Shown here in pieces: positions 17,030-25,231 of a DNA stretch of 64,000 nucleotides. The notes beneath the pieces were generated by a model that saw only the letters and a program-made list of their open reading frames with translations, did not search any database and was not told where the DNA came from. Source of the DNA: an uncultured Actinomycetes bacterium (GTDB lineage: Bacteria; Actinomycetota; Actinomycetes; Mycobacteriales; Nakamurellaceae); assembly GCA_937926105.1 (NCBI GenBank), contig CALANS010000211.1:186001-250000 (forward strand), written 5' to 3'. Position 1 is the stretch's first letter. The number at the start of each line of letters is the position of its first letter. Position numbers and translations under genes: made by a program.

Positions 17030-18408
17030 TGATCCAACGCGGGCTGCAGGCGCGCCCAACCGCCCTTGAGGTACTCCTCCTCCATGGCCTTTGCCCTCGC
17101 CTTGAGGGTGGCGCGGACGATCTCGCGATGCTTCTCACCGGTCCCGTCCGGCCCGGGAAGCTGGGTCTTCTCGGTCTGTTTGGCGGTGTCGATGAAGCCA
17201 GGCTGGGTCTTCAGCAGGTCCGCGAGCGCATGAGCACCCTCGCGGACGCCGCGCCCGACGAACTTGCGGACGTTCTTCTGGTCCTCGTCGCTGAACATGT
17301 ACTTCATCCCGCCGCCGGTGAGCCGCGTCAGGAAGGCGTCCGCAATGGTGTTGACCCCGTCCTGGCTCATGATGAACCGAACCTCACCCTCGCGCACCGT
17401 CTTCTTGGAGGCGGTCTGCGCCTTCATCTCGTTGTCGATGGCGACCAAGGTCGAGCCGCCAACCCCGGCGGTGAGCAGGTAGTTGCCGGTATTGACCGTC
17501 GACCTGCTCAGCCGGTCGGTATTGCCGAGGAATGAGTCGATGGCGGCGATCTTCCCGACCTCCTGGAGCAGGTCGGCGTCCTGCAGGAATGTCTGGATCT
17601 GCTGGGCATTGAGCCTGTCGAGGGGAATGCCGTTCGTCATCTCCTGGAGCTGGATGTACGCGTAGCTGTTCAGCTGGTTCGTCACCTGTTGCTGCTGCAC
17701 CTGCGTCAAGGTGTTCAGATGCGCCTGGATCGTCGCCCGGATCTGTGCGCCGAGCGGATCCGTGTCCGCGTTCTTCACGATCCGCGAGTCCGGGACGGCG
17801 ATGCCGGTCTCGCGGAGCGTCTTATCCGCCCGATCGGCGCCCGCCGCGCGCTTGAGGAATTTCACGACGATCTGGTTGCCGGGGGAGGTCACGAAGATGA
17901 CACCCTCTGCCCCGGCGCCCGATCGCTGGATCGCACCGGCCTGGGCCCAGCCGAAGTCGTCGCCCAGGGCGCGCCTGATCACGCCCGTCCCGGCCGGTGT
18001 GGGATCCGAGCGCGCGGACGAACGCCGCAGCGCGGCGATGGCCGGCGTCAGCGTGGCGTCGCGGTCTGCTGCAGGCGCGGCCGTCTCGTGGTTGCCCGAG
18101 ACACTTCGTCTCAGGTATCGCGCCGGGCCGGTCGCATCGGGCGACGTCGAGACCGCCGCTGGCTCACCGCTTGCGCTGCGCCGCAGCGCATCTCGCCAAC
18201 GGAGTCCGTCGCCATCGTCGGTTCCCCCGGGCCGCCACCGCATGGGTAGTCCAGCCGGCGCCCCACCGACCACCAGCAGGCCCGGCACCGGCACGAGACG
18301 GTCGGCCGATAGGTGATCCATCGATGTCAGGCCGGACTCGGCGCGTGTTGACACCATGTTCTGATCTGGCGCCCGTTCGTCCGTCTGCAGCACGCCCACG
18401 TCCGACAC
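17026..18408 (-). CDS. PI3K/actin-fragmin-kinase-like protein with recurring LRRS motifs
   Basis: 460 aa, GTG or ATG start near 18408. Residues 1-150 are low complexity and contain DALRRSASG (73-81), RYLRRSVSG (97-105), AALRRSSAR (125-133) and GVIRRALG, spaced 24-28 residues apart. From ~165 a kinase-like core is visible: a Gly-rich strand, GAEGVIFVTSPG, an ATP-Lys strand, QIVVKFLK (K183), a catalytic loop, DSFLGNTDR (D291, N296, D298), NTGN (N306, N309) and a metal Asp, LVAIDNE (D325). This order matches lipid-kinase/HipA/actin-fragmin-kinase-type folds, not Hanks-type kinases. No membrane segment. It is co-transcribed with a small partner. The DNA is less GC-extreme than its neighbours, hinting at transfer. 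Substrate unknown. Confidence 0.65.
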   Translation of the reverse strand: MSDVGVLQTDERAPDQNMVSTRAESGLTSMDHLSADRLVPVPGLLVVGGAPAGLPMRWRPGGTDDGDGLRWRDALRRSASGEPAAVSTSPDATGPARYLRRSVSGNHETAAPAADRDATLTPAIAALRRSSARSDPTPAGTGVIRRALGDDFGWAQAGAIQRSGAGAEGVIFVTSPGNQIVVKFLKRAAGADRADKTLRETGIAVPDSRIVKNADTDPLGAQIRATIQAHLNTLTQVQQQQVTNQLNSYAYIQLQEMTNGIPLDRLNAQQIQTFLQDADLLQEVGKIAAIDSFLGNTDRLSRSTVNTGNYLLTAGVGGSTLVAIDNEMKAQTASKKTVREGEVRFIMSQDGVNTIADAFLTRLTGGGMKYMFSDEDQKNVRKFVGRGVREGAHALADLLKTQPGFIDTAKQTEKTQLPGPDGTGEKHREIVRATLKARAKAMEEEYLKGGWARLQPALDQ

Positions 18409-18735
18409 CTCCGAAAGCGGACCGATCGAGCGAAGTCTGCACAGGCTAGGTCCGCCCGATCACCGGGGCAATCGCCCAGTCGGATGATCATCGGCGGCCG
18501 GACGGGCGCGTCGATTGGACAGCGCCACGGTGTTCGCGTTACGTTCACTAGCCGCATTCCGCGGGTCACTCACAGGCCACACCCAGCTGCTGCGCACCCG
18601 GATCGGGAACGAAAGCGCTGATCGTGGCGTTGGAGGTAGTGACGCCGCGGGTCGCGGCGGGTAGACACCCGGTGACGGGTGCACGGGCCCGAGGCGGCAG
18701 CGCAGCATCGGGCACCAACATCAGGAGGAACCACC
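18409..18735. other. Intergenic region, 327 bp, with the rbpA promoter
   Basis: No credible gene. The left part holds the upstream region of the kinase-like gene; the right part holds a GGGAAC-N18-GTT element (18605-18631) and AGGAGG at 18723 just before rbpA. Confidence 0.6.
18605..18631 (+). promoter_or_regulatory. SigR/SigH-like (thiol-stress) promoter of rbpA
   Basis: GGGAAC (18605-18610), 18 bp, then GTT (18629-18631). This agrees with the GGAAT/GGAAC-N17-19-GTT recognised by the SigR/SigH group. In Streptomyces rbpA is known as a SigR target. The site is about 105 bp upstream of the rbpA ATG. Confidence 0.55.
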
Positions 18736-19077
18736 ATGGCAGACCGTGTCCTGCGCGGCAGCCGACTCGGCGCGACCAGCTACGAGGCGGACCGCAACCA
18801 CGACCTGGCGCCGCGGCGCACGGCCACATACCTGTGCCCGCGGGAGCACGAGTTCACCGTGCCGATGGCCGACGACGCCGAGGTGCCGTCGGTGTGGGAC
18901 TGCCGGATGCACGGACTGGAGTCCACCCTGGTCGATGGCTCGACACCGGACAGCAAGCCGGCCAAGCCGCCGCGTACGCACTGGGACATGCTGCTGGAGC
19001 GCCGGTCCATCGAGGAACTCGAGGAGATCCTCAACGAGCGCCTGGCCGAGCTGAAGGCGCGCCGCACCGCGTCGTAA
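18736..19077 (+). CDS. rbpA: RNA polymerase-binding protein RbpA
   Basis: 113 aa, ATG with AGGAGG 7 nt upstream. N-terminal MADRVLRGSRLGATSYEADR and the central core (TATYLCPREHEFTVPMADDA, WDCRMHG) precede the basic linker KPAKPPRTHWDMLLERRS and the sigma-interaction helix IEELEEILNERLAELKARR. RbpA binds RNA polymerase and the principal sigma factor and stabilises open complexes; it is restricted to Actinobacteria. The two Cys (about 34 and 54) resemble zinc-site remnants. Upstream of it is a SigR/SigH-like element. Its neighbourhood with ppm1 and lnt is typical of actinobacteria. Confidence 0.97.
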   Translation: MADRVLRGSRLGATSYEADRNHDLAPRRTATYLCPREHEFTVPMADDAEVPSVWDCRMHGLESTLVDGSTPDSKPAKPPRTHWDMLLERRSIEELEEILNERLAELKARRTAS

Positions 19078-19106
19078 CGACGCCGCCAGTGGTCTTCGCA
19101 CTGGGC

Positions 19107-19220
19107 GATTCTGAAAATCTGCCCCTGGATCCCGGTACGTTTTCACCCCTGGAGCGTTTGCGCAGGTAGGGGCGCTGGCGATGTCCAGGGTCGCAAGTCT
19201 GGCGGCAGAATTTCAGAATC
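19107..19220. repeat. Dispersed inverted repeat, copy 2 of 4 (114 bp)
   Basis: Left end GATTCTGAAAATCTGCCCCT; right end on the opposite strand GATTCTGAAATTCTGCCGCC. The interior has diverged from the other copies. It lies between the 3' ends of rbpA and the nuclease gene. Confidence 0.8.
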
Positions 19221-19226
19221 CCACCA

Positions 19227-20087
19227 TCATCGGAACAGGTCGATCGCCCGTTGCGTGGTGGCCACAAACCAGTCCGGCTGCTCGTTGAGCATCAGCCAGG
19301 TGTAGTGCAGCACCTGCTTGCCGGCCAGCAGCAAATAGTTGCCGCGGAATCGGTCGGTCTCGAACAGGTCGCGACGCAGGTGGATGCGGCCGTCTATCTC
19401 CAGCACCACCGGGCAATCGTCGAACGCGATGTCCTGGTAATAGGTGTGCCCATCGCACACGATCGGAACATTGGTGCGCCAGCCGGTGATGCCGCCGCCC
19501 CGCAGCAGCCGGTGCGACAGTCGTTCGCCCTCTGACCATGGCTCGTCCCGGGAGTCCAGCAGCATCAGCCGACGGTCGACGTTGCCGTGCCGTCCCGGCG
19601 AGCGGCGCAGCGCCTCGCGCATCCCGTCCAGAGTGGCCATCCGGCTGCGCAGCGCCCGATCGATCGGGTCGCCGCCGTAGCGCGGCACCAGGTCCATGGC
19701 CGTGAGCGCCGGAGTGGTCAGTCGGACGCCCGCCAGCTCCACCACCATGTCCTCTGGCACGACTCGGCGACTGAACGACAGATGCGGCCGCTCGAAGCTC
19801 GCCCGCCGCCCCGCGACCTCCACGGTGCTGGGCACCAACTCCGGCCAGAAGGACAAGGCCGCCGCGGCGGCGCCGGTGATCTGCGCCCGCTGGTCCCATT
19901 CGTTCACCGCGCGGGCCAGGGTTCGCCAGTCTGCCTCCAAGTCGCGGTGCACGTGCACCCCGGGCAGCGGGGTCGTCAGGATCCCCCGCCGACAGAGGTA
20001 ATCCAGTTGGGTGGCCAGCTCGGGGTACCTCCGGCGGCTGAGCACACCCGCGTTCACGTCCAGCAGTTCGGCGATGGCTCGGTTCAT
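19227..20087 (-). CDS. AbiEi-like winged-helix plus Vsr-like (DUF559) nuclease-fold protein
   Basis: 286 aa from ATG 20087 (MNRAIAELLDVNAGVL). Residues 1-50 resemble the AbiEi-type winged helix (LLDVNAGVLSRRRYPELATQLDYLCRRGIL). The C-terminal ~90 residues form a PD-(D/E)XK core of the DUF559/very-short-patch type: YYQDIAFDDCPVVLEIDGRIH (active Asp; E230/D232) followed by a downstream Arg/Lys-rich helix. Such genes occur alone and in many copies in actinobacteria; their biological role is not established. It sits between repeat copies 2 and 3, which suggests insertion as a unit. Confidence 0.8.
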   Translation of the reverse strand: MNRAIAELLDVNAGVLSRRRYPELATQLDYLCRRGILTTPLPGVHVHRDLEADWRTLARAVNEWDQRAQITGAAAAALSFWPELVPSTVEVAGRRASFERPHLSFSRRVVPEDMVVELAGVRLTTPALTAMDLVPRYGGDPIDRALRSRMATLDGMREALRRSPGRHGNVDRRLMLLDSRDEPWSEGERLSHRLLRGGGITGWRTNVPIVCDGHTYYQDIAFDDCPVVLEIDGRIHLRRDLFETDRFRGNYLLLAGKQVLHYTWLMLNEQPDWFVATTQRAIDLFR

Positions 20088-20179
20088 GACTAGCAGCGTG
20101 CGTCCCGCCGAGCCCGGACCGGGGGCGCCGGAGCGGAGATGTGGACGGAAGCCGGACAGGGGGACAACATCCGGCAGTG

Positions 20180-20312
20180 GCGACACCCGACAGCAAGGGC
20201 ACCCGACGGCAGAGGCACTCGACAGCAGAGGCACCCGACAGCAAGGGCACCCGACAGCAGCGCACCCGACGGCAGCGCACCCGACGGCAGCGCACCCGAC
20301 GGCAGAGGCGCC
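20180..20312. repeat. Tandem array of about eight 15-16 bp units
   Basis: Units vary around GCACCCGACGGCAGAG and GCACCCGACAGCAGC (15 or 16 bp). The array ends 11 bp before dispersed repeat copy 3. Confidence 0.8.
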
Positions 20313-20323
20313 AACACGCGACC

Positions 20324-20433
20324 GTTCTGAAAACCTGCCGCTAGATTCGGTCCCCGATCACCGCCCGGGGCTGTGACCTGCAGCGATTCACATCGCCGAG
20401 TCGAGCGTCCAGATCTGGGGGCAGATTTTCAGG
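20324..20433. repeat. Dispersed inverted repeat, copy 3 of 4 (110 bp)
   Basis: Left end GTTCTGAAAACCTGCCGCTA; right end on the opposite strand CCTGAAAATCTGCCCCCAGA. The interior includes GATCACCG and TGACCTGCAGCGATTC, also seen in copies 1 and 4. It lies between ppm1 and the nuclease gene. Confidence 0.8.
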
Positions 20434-20467
20434 CCCCCGGCCCGGTGTCGTCGCCCGCGAGGCCATC

Positions 20468-21256
20468 TCACCGACGCCGCAGCAGCCCCGTCAGCTGCGC
20501 CCACCGCCGCCGCGCGCCCCACGACGCGATCTTGACGAACGCCTCCCGCATGATCGAGCCGCTCATCTTGGACACCCCGATCGCCCGCTCGGTGAACGTG
20601 ATCGGCACCTCCGCGACCCGGTACCCCGCCGACAGCGTGCGCCAGGTCAGGTCCACCTGGAAGCAGTAGCCCTGCGACGCCACGTCCTCCAGCCGAACGG
20701 CACGCAGCACCGCAGCCCGGTAGACCCGATATCCCGCCGTCATGTCGTGCACCCCGGCGCCCAGCGCCACCCGGGCATACAGGTTCGCCCCGCGGGAGAG
20801 CACCTCCCGATTGCGCGGCCAGTTCACCACCGACCCGCCCGCCACGTAGCGGGATCCGATCACCAGGTCCGCATGCGCCAGCGCGTGCAGCAGCCGGGGC
20901 AGTTGCTCCGGAGCGTGCGAGCCGTCTGCATCCATCTCGACCAAGGCGTCGTATCGGCGCTCCAGGCCCCAGGCAAAACCGGCGAGGTAGGCGGCGCCCA
21001 GCCCCTGCTTGGCCGTTCGGTGCAGCACGTGCACCCGTGGATCGGATTCAGCCCGGGCGTCGGCGACATCGCCGGTGCCGTCGGGGGATCCGTCGTCGAC
21101 CACCAGCGCGTCGACCCCGGGCACCGCGCCCAGCAGCCGATCCAGGATCAGCGGCAGGTTCTGCCGCTCGTTGTAGGTCGGGACGATCACCAGCACCCGA
21201 CCGGTGGACGGCAAGTTGGCGTACGGATCGTCACCGGTTGACGGCGCTTCTGCCAC
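20468..21256 (-). CDS. ppm1: Polyprenol monophosphomannose synthase
   Basis: 262 aa, GTG start inside the end of lnt (26 bp overlap). GT2 glycosyltransferase: [59 protein letters not shown] (DXD), [13 protein letters not shown] and the basic C-terminal [20 protein letters not shown]. It transfers mannose from GDP-mannose to polyprenyl phosphate, the mannose donor for lipoglycans and protein O-mannosylation at the membrane. Its position beside lnt and near rbpA matches mycobacteria-type gene order, where Ppm and Lnt work together. Confidence 0.95.
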   Translation of the reverse strand: MAEAPSTGDDPYANLPSTGRVLVIVPTYNERQNLPLILDRLLGAVPGVDALVVDDGSPDGTGDVADARAESDPRVHVLHRTAKQGLGAAYLAGFAWGLERRYDALVEMDADGSHAPEQLPRLLHALAHADLVIGSRYVAGGSVVNWPRNREVLSRGANLYARVALGAGVHDMTAGYRVYRAAVLRAVRLEDVASQGYCFQVDLTWRTLSAGYRVAEVPITFTERAIGVSKMSGSIMREAFVKIASWGARRRWAQLTGLLRRR

Positions 21257-23096
21257 CCTCGGTCCCCTCCCGTTCCTGGCGCGGCGCGCCGATCGCGCCG
21301 CGACGCGAGACCCGATGCCAACCCAGCAGCACCGCCCCGGCCAGTGCGACCGGCGTGGCGGCCGTCAGCACCCACAGCAGGGGCGCTCCCAGCACGGTAC
21401 CGGGAGTGGTCGCCGTGATCAGCGGAACCTGTGGCACCAGAAAGCCGGGGGTGAACAGCGGCACCGACGAGGCCACCGAGCCGTCCGGCCGGATCACCGC
21501 CGACACCCCGCTAGTCGCCGCGATCAGCACCTCCCGGCCGTACTCGACGGCCCGGACCCGGCTCATGGCCTGCTGCTGGTAGGTCTCGTCGGTATAGCCG
21601 AAGGTGGCGTTGTTGGTCTGCACCACCAGGACCTGCGCGCCGCCGGAGACGACATCCCGCACCAGGTCGTCCTCGACGATCTCGAAGCAGATCACGTCGC
21701 CCACCGGCACTCCGGCGATACTCAGGTTGCCGGGCCGGTCGCCGGGCAGGAACTCGGCCTGCACCAGGTCGACCTTGTCGGAGAAGATCCGGAAGAAGCT
21801 GCGCCAGGGGATGTATTCGGCGAAGGGCACCGGGTGTCGCTTGGTGTAGGAGGCGCCCGGGCCGGTGACGGGGTCCCAGACGATGCCCATGTTGTAGACC
21901 CGGTCGGGCTCCGTCGCGCCGACCACGGCGCCGACCAGGATGGGCACGCCGACCTGCTTGGCCGCCTGGTCGATCACGGCGGCGGCGTCCGGATTCCGGT
22001 ACGGGTCGATGTCGGAGGAGTTCTCCGGCCAGAGCACCAGGCGCGGTTGCTGGACGGTCCCCTCCCGGACGGCGGCGGCGAGCTTCGCGGTCTCGGCGGC
22101 GTGCATGTCCAACACCGCGCGGCGGCGGGCGTTGAACTCCAGGCCGGGCTCGGGCACGTTGCCCTGCACGAGGGCGATGGGGCTGGTGGGTGCGCCCGCG
22201 CCGGTCTGTACCGCGGGGCGGGACGCGAGCGACCCGAGGAACGGCAGGGCGACCAACACCGCGGGAACGACGAGGGAGGCGATACGGCGGGCGGGCGATA
22301 CGGCGGTGACGGGGTCCGTCGGGGGGCCGGGCGGCGAGACGAGGGACGCGCCCTGCGGTGGCTCGGCCACGCCCTGCCGGGGCTCCGGCGTGTCCTGCCG
22401 GGGCTCCGGCGTGTCCTGCCGGGACTCCGGCGTGTCCTGCCGGGACTCCGGCGCCCCCTGCCGGAACTCGGCCGTGCCCTGCTGGGCCTCGGGTGCGCCC
22501 TGCTGGGCCCGCCGCGACCACCGCCAGCATCGACGCGCCAACTCCGCCAGCGACAGCCCGGCCAGCGGAACCGCCAGCGCGAGCCCCGCCTCGCCCAGGA
22601 CCGCCGCGAGGGGTAGCAGCGGCCCGTCGGGCTGGGTGAACGCGACCCCGCCCCACGGGAACCCGCCGAACGGGAACACCGCGCGCAGCGTCTCACCCGC
22701 GACCCAGACGGCGGCTCCCCACACCGGCCACGCCGGCAGCCGACGCGAGGCCGGCCCCATCAGGGCGACCGCCGGCATGGTCAGTACGGCCTCCGCTCCG
22801 GCCAGACCCGCCCACGGGACGTTCCCGACGTAGACGTTGGTCCAGCTCAGCAGCGGGAAGAACAGCAGCGCCCCGAAGACCAGGCCCAGCCCGGATGCCG
22901 CCTTCCAGGATCGGCCGTGCACCGCCCCGCCCAGCAGCGCAAACCCCAGGATGGGCGCCCACCACTGGGTGGACGGGGCATATCCGGCGTAGAGCAGCAG
23001 GCCACCGGCCGCGACCAGCACAATGCGCAGGCCGCCCAGCCCCCACAACGCCCGCCAGCGACGATGCCACCGCTCGGGGTCACGGCGGCGGGTCAC
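21231..23096 (-). CDS. lnt: Apolipoprotein N-acyltransferase
   Basis: 621 aa. N-terminal half: about six membrane segments (residues ~20-200). C-terminal half: a nitrilase-type domain with the catalytic triad visible as [11 protein letters not shown] (Glu), [16 protein letters not shown] (Lys) and [15 protein letters not shown] (Cys), then a last membrane helix. It adds the third acyl chain to lipoproteins on the outer face of the membrane. Between the halves is an unusual insert of about eight seven-residue repeats (consensus like SRQDTPE), encoded by 21-bp tandem DNA at 22349-22508. It overlaps ppm1 by 26 bp. Confidence 0.94.
   Translation of the reverse strand: MTRRRDPERWHRRWRALWGLGGLRIVLVAAGGLLLYAGYAPSTQWWAPILGFALLGGAVHGRSWKAASGLGLVFGALLFFPLLSWTNVYVGNVPWAGLAGAEAVLTMPAVALMGPASRRLPAWPVWGAAVWVAGETLRAVFPFGGFPWGGVAFTQPDGPLLPLAAVLGEAGLALAVPLAGLSLAELARRCWRWSRRAQQGAPEAQQGTAEFRQGAPESRQDTPESRQDTPEPRQDTPEPRQGVAEPPQGASLVSPPGPPTDPVTAVSPARRIASLVVPAVLVALPFLGSLASRPAVQTGAGAPTSPIALVQGNVPEPGLEFNARRRAVLDMHAAETAKLAAAVREGTVQQPRLVLWPENSSDIDPYRNPDAAAVIDQAAKQVGVPILVGAVVGATEPDRVYNMGIVWDPVTGPGASYTKRHPVPFAEYIPWRSFFRIFSDKVDLVQAEFLPGDRPGNLSIAGVPVGDVICFEIVEDDLVRDVVSGGAQVLVVQTNNATFGYTDETYQQQAMSRVRAVEYGREVLIAATSGVSAVIRPDGSVASSVPLFTPGFLVPQVPLITATTPGTVLGAPLLWVLTAATPVALAGAVLLGWHRVSRRGAIGAPRQEREGTEGGRSAVNR
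22349..22508. repeat. 21-bp tandem repeats inside lnt
   Basis: About eight in-frame units, e.g. CTGCCGGGGCTCCGGCGTGT plus one base on the plus strand. They encode [28 protein letters not shown] (twice), [14 protein letters not shown]. They fall between the membrane and catalytic domains, so length can vary without harming the fold. Confidence 0.8.
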
Positions 23097-23154
23097 CCGG
23101 CCAGCGTAGGCGACGTACCTGTGCGGGCGACGCCACTAGCGACCGGTGCGACCC

Positions 23155-23192
23155 GTCCGTTTTGTCGTAGCACGTGCTACGACAAAACGGAC
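23155..23192. repeat. Perfect 38-bp palindrome centred on GCACGTGC (copy A)
   Basis: Each half reads GTCCGTTTTGTCGTAGCAC on its own strand with no mismatch and no loop. It starts 5 bp after the HesB-like stop codon and lies about 60 bp upstream of the lnt start. A related copy lies at 59708-59747. It could act as a terminator for the HesB-like gene, but there is no T tract. Confidence 0.85.
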
Positions 23193-23196
23193 AGGA

Positions 23197-23508
23197 TCAG
23201 CCGATGCCGCCGTCGACGCTGCCGGCCCCGGGCTGCGGAGCCACCGCAAACTGCATGCGGCCGCCGTCGTCCACCGCGGCGTCCAGTGCCTTGTCGTCCA
23301 GCAGGGTGGCGGCCTGCTCCTCCACGAACACCCGCACGCCGGAGGAGTCGATCACCTGATCCCCGTCCTGCGGGGCGGCGGCGACGGCCAGGGTCAATCC
23401 CCCGGCTGCCGGATCGTTGGCGATGCGCAAGCCTGCCCCGTCCGGGGCCTCCGGTTGAGCGGTGAGAGTGCGGATCGCGCTGGTGGCGTTGTCGGTCAGG
23501 GTGAGCAC
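23197..23508 (-). CDS. HesB/IscA-like protein without the cluster-binding cysteines
   Basis: 103 aa from GTG 23508, chosen because AAGGAG lies 6 nt upstream. The sequence VLTLTDNATSAIRTLTAQPE, GAGLRIANDPAAGGLTLAVA and QVIDSSGVRVFVEEQAATLL follows the A-type iron-sulfur carrier fold. The three Cys of true IscA proteins are missing, as in a group of actinobacterial HesB-like proteins. It is therefore unlikely to carry a [Fe-S] cluster in the usual way; its role is unknown. A perfect palindrome follows its stop codon by 5 bp. Confidence 0.82.
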   Translation of the reverse strand: MLTLTDNATSAIRTLTAQPEAPDGAGLRIANDPAAGGLTLAVAAAPQDGDQVIDSSGVRVFVEEQAATLLDDKALDAAVDDGGRMQFAVAPQPGAGSVDGGIG

Positions 23509-23779
23509 AGTCGGACTCCTTCGTCTCGTCGGTTTCGTATCGGGCGCCCGGGGTTCGGAACCATCCGTACGGTCCCCAGCCCGGTGGCGCCCCGGTGCTC
23601 TCACACCGGCTGTGTCTTCTCCACGGTTGCCGGGCCGGTCCGGTCCGTCAACCGACCAGGCGAGTCCGGGGCGCCGCTTCCGCCCCATGGCGCCCCGTCC
23701 CACCTGCGTGAACACCATTCACCGAGTCCGGGAGAATTAGTCCGGTCCCGGGGCCGGGCCCGGGCGTGTCGCGACCGAC
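23509..23779. other. Intergenic region, 271 bp
   Basis: Between the HesB-like start and the prepilin peptidase stop. Apart from a GC-rich CCCGGGGCCGGGCCCGGG run near 23743, no gene or clear signal is visible. Confidence 0.5.
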
Positions 23780-24571
23780 TCAGAACCCGCTGGCGCCGAG
23801 ATAGATCTCGCCCAGCCAACTACCCAGGGCGATGCCGAACGCCGTCCCGAGGATCATGAAGGGGCCGAACGGCAGCGCCGTCTTGCGCCCCGCTCGGCCG
23901 ATAGCCAGCGCAATCACGGCGACCACGGCCCCGAAGAAGAATCCGGCAAACCCGCCGACCAACAGCGCCGACCAGCCCACATAGCCCAGCACACCGCCGA
24001 GCAGTCCGGCCAGCTTGACGTCGCCCCAACCCATGCCCGCCGGGTACACCAGCACGATCACCAGGTAGAAGCCGAACAGCGCGGCGCCGCCGATGCCGGC
24101 CCGGGCCAACGCGCCCCAGTCCCCCGACCACGCCGACGCACCGGTCAGCAGCACGGCCAGGACGGGGTAGGACGGCACCACGATCGCATTGGGCAGTCGG
24201 TGCACATCGATGTCGATCAGTGCCAGCGCGATCCCGATCGCGACCAGGTAGAGCAGCGCGGGCAGCAGCGGTAGCTGCGAGCGGTGCCAGACGAGCAGGG
24301 CGGTCGCGGCGAACAGGATCCCGGTGCCCAGTTCCACCAACGGATAGCGGGCGCTGATCGGCGCGCGGCAATCCGCGCACCTGCCCCGCAGGACGAGCCA
24401 CCCGAGGACCGGAATGTTGTGCCGCGCGCGGATGGGGGCGTCGCACGCCGGGCAGTGCGAGGCCGGCCGCACGGTCGACAGGCCCGCCGGCACCCGATAG
24501 ATCACCACGTTCAGGAAGGAGCCGATCGCCAGCCCCAGCAGGGCGACGATCACGAGCAGGGCGGCGAGCAC
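23780..24571 (-). CDS. pilD: Prepilin peptidase / N-methyltransferase
   Basis: 263 aa, GTG start with GGGAGAGA upstream. N-terminal GSFLNVVIYRVP, then a zinc-binding cytoplasmic loop with two CxxC pairs (CPACDAPIRARHNIPVLGWL and CADCRAPI), about seven more membrane segments, and the two aspartyl protease residues in ALIDIDVHRLPN and GMGWGDVKLAGL. It cleaves the leader of type IV prepilins and methylates the new N-terminus at the membrane. It is divergent from the pilin gene across 745 bp, and the pilins of this locus carry matching G-FTLIE/G-ESLIE cleavage sites. Confidence 0.94.
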   Translation of the reverse strand: MLAALLVIVALLGLAIGSFLNVVIYRVPAGLSTVRPASHCPACDAPIRARHNIPVLGWLVLRGRCADCRAPISARYPLVELGTGILFAATALLVWHRSQLPLLPALLYLVAIGIALALIDIDVHRLPNAIVVPSYPVLAVLLTGASAWSGDWGALARAGIGGAALFGFYLVIVLVYPAGMGWGDVKLAGLLGGVLGYVGWSALLVGGFAGFFFGAVVAVIALAIGRAGRKTALPFGPFMILGTAFGIALGSWLGEIYLGASGF

Positions 24572-25202
24572 CGGCGAGTCTCTCCCAGAGCGGTGACGGG
24601 AAATCGGAGATGGCGTCGATCAGCATGGCAGAAGCCGGCCATCCCGCACTGCGCGACGCGATCGGCGTCCTCGGCGCGCAGCAGCCAGGAGAGCGCGCAG
24701 GCCCGGTTGGGCGCGCGGGGTGCCCGGCATCCCCCGAACGGGTCGGATCGGCCGGACGGCGGGCCGGGCATCACGGTCCGTCACCAGCATGGGAGCCGCA
24801 CCGGCGCCGCCCGAGCACTCATACCGGCGACGCCAGATGGGTGAGAATCCGCCTCACGGGTTACTCGCACTGCGAGGGACCTGTGACCGGCAATCCGCTC
24901 CGAGCGGGTCCGATCCGACTCCAAACCGGGCCACGAACCCGGCCTCGGCGACGCCGGCGGTCATGATCATATTTCCTGCGCCACATACGGAATGACGACT
25001 GCGGCGGGGTCCCCGGCGCCGATCAGGACCGATCGGCGCGTCGCCTCCTCGTCCAACCACAGGGTCGTCCATTCACTCGGTGGAGTGGAGGCCATCAACC
25101 ATTCAGCAGCCGGAGAGACTGTCGTTACGTAGAGCCGGCCCAGCCGGTAGCGGCTGAATGGCTGATCTACGCCGAACGGGTGGTCAATTTGGTTGACGAC
25201 GC
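24572..25202. other. Long intergenic region between pilD and the pilin gene
   Basis: No gene can be supported with confidence. It holds a run of tight hairpins (24825-24957) and, on the minus strand, an open frame ending at 24967 whose last ~80 residues (VNQIDHPFGVDQPFSRYRLG onward) look protein-like and have lower GC. That frame has no good start codon, so it may be a gene remnant. Confidence 0.5.
24825..24957. ncRNA. Candidate structured RNA: five to six consecutive hairpins
   Basis: Stems in order: GTGAG/CTCAC (24841-24857), CTCG/CGAG (24864-24876), CCGCTC/GAGCGG (24895-24907) and CCGGG/CCCGG (24926-24942). The direct repeat CGGCGACGCC, itself a small hairpin, brackets them at 24825 and 24946. 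It could be a leader of pilD (minus strand) or an independent RNA. No known riboswitch family fits clearly. Confidence 0.3.
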
Positions 25203-25231
25203 TTGACAGTGACCACGCAGAGTTACATGCT
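25203..25231 (+). promoter_or_regulatory. Sigma-70-type promoter of the pilin gene
   Basis: TTGACA (25203-25208), a 17-bp spacer, then CATGCT (25226-25231). The predicted transcript has a leader of about 80 nt ending in GGGAGG before ATG 25317. Confidence 0.6.

Larger units (their letters stand above)
20088..20467. other. Intergenic region, 380 bp, occupied by repeats
   Basis: Holds the nuclease promoter region, a 15-16 bp tandem array (20180-20312) and dispersed repeat copy 3 (20324-20433). No credible gene is seen; open frames here are products of the array. Confidence 0.7.

Noticed and set aside
20175..20320. Possible CRISPR array
   Set aside because: Units are 15-16 bp, back to back and without unique spacers; no cas genes nearby.
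24840..24910. Possible cobalamin riboswitch
   Set aside because: Some segments resemble it (GGTGAGAATCCGCC, ACTGCGA), but the B12 box and overall order are absent and no cobalamin gene is near. Kept only as a structured-RNA candidate.
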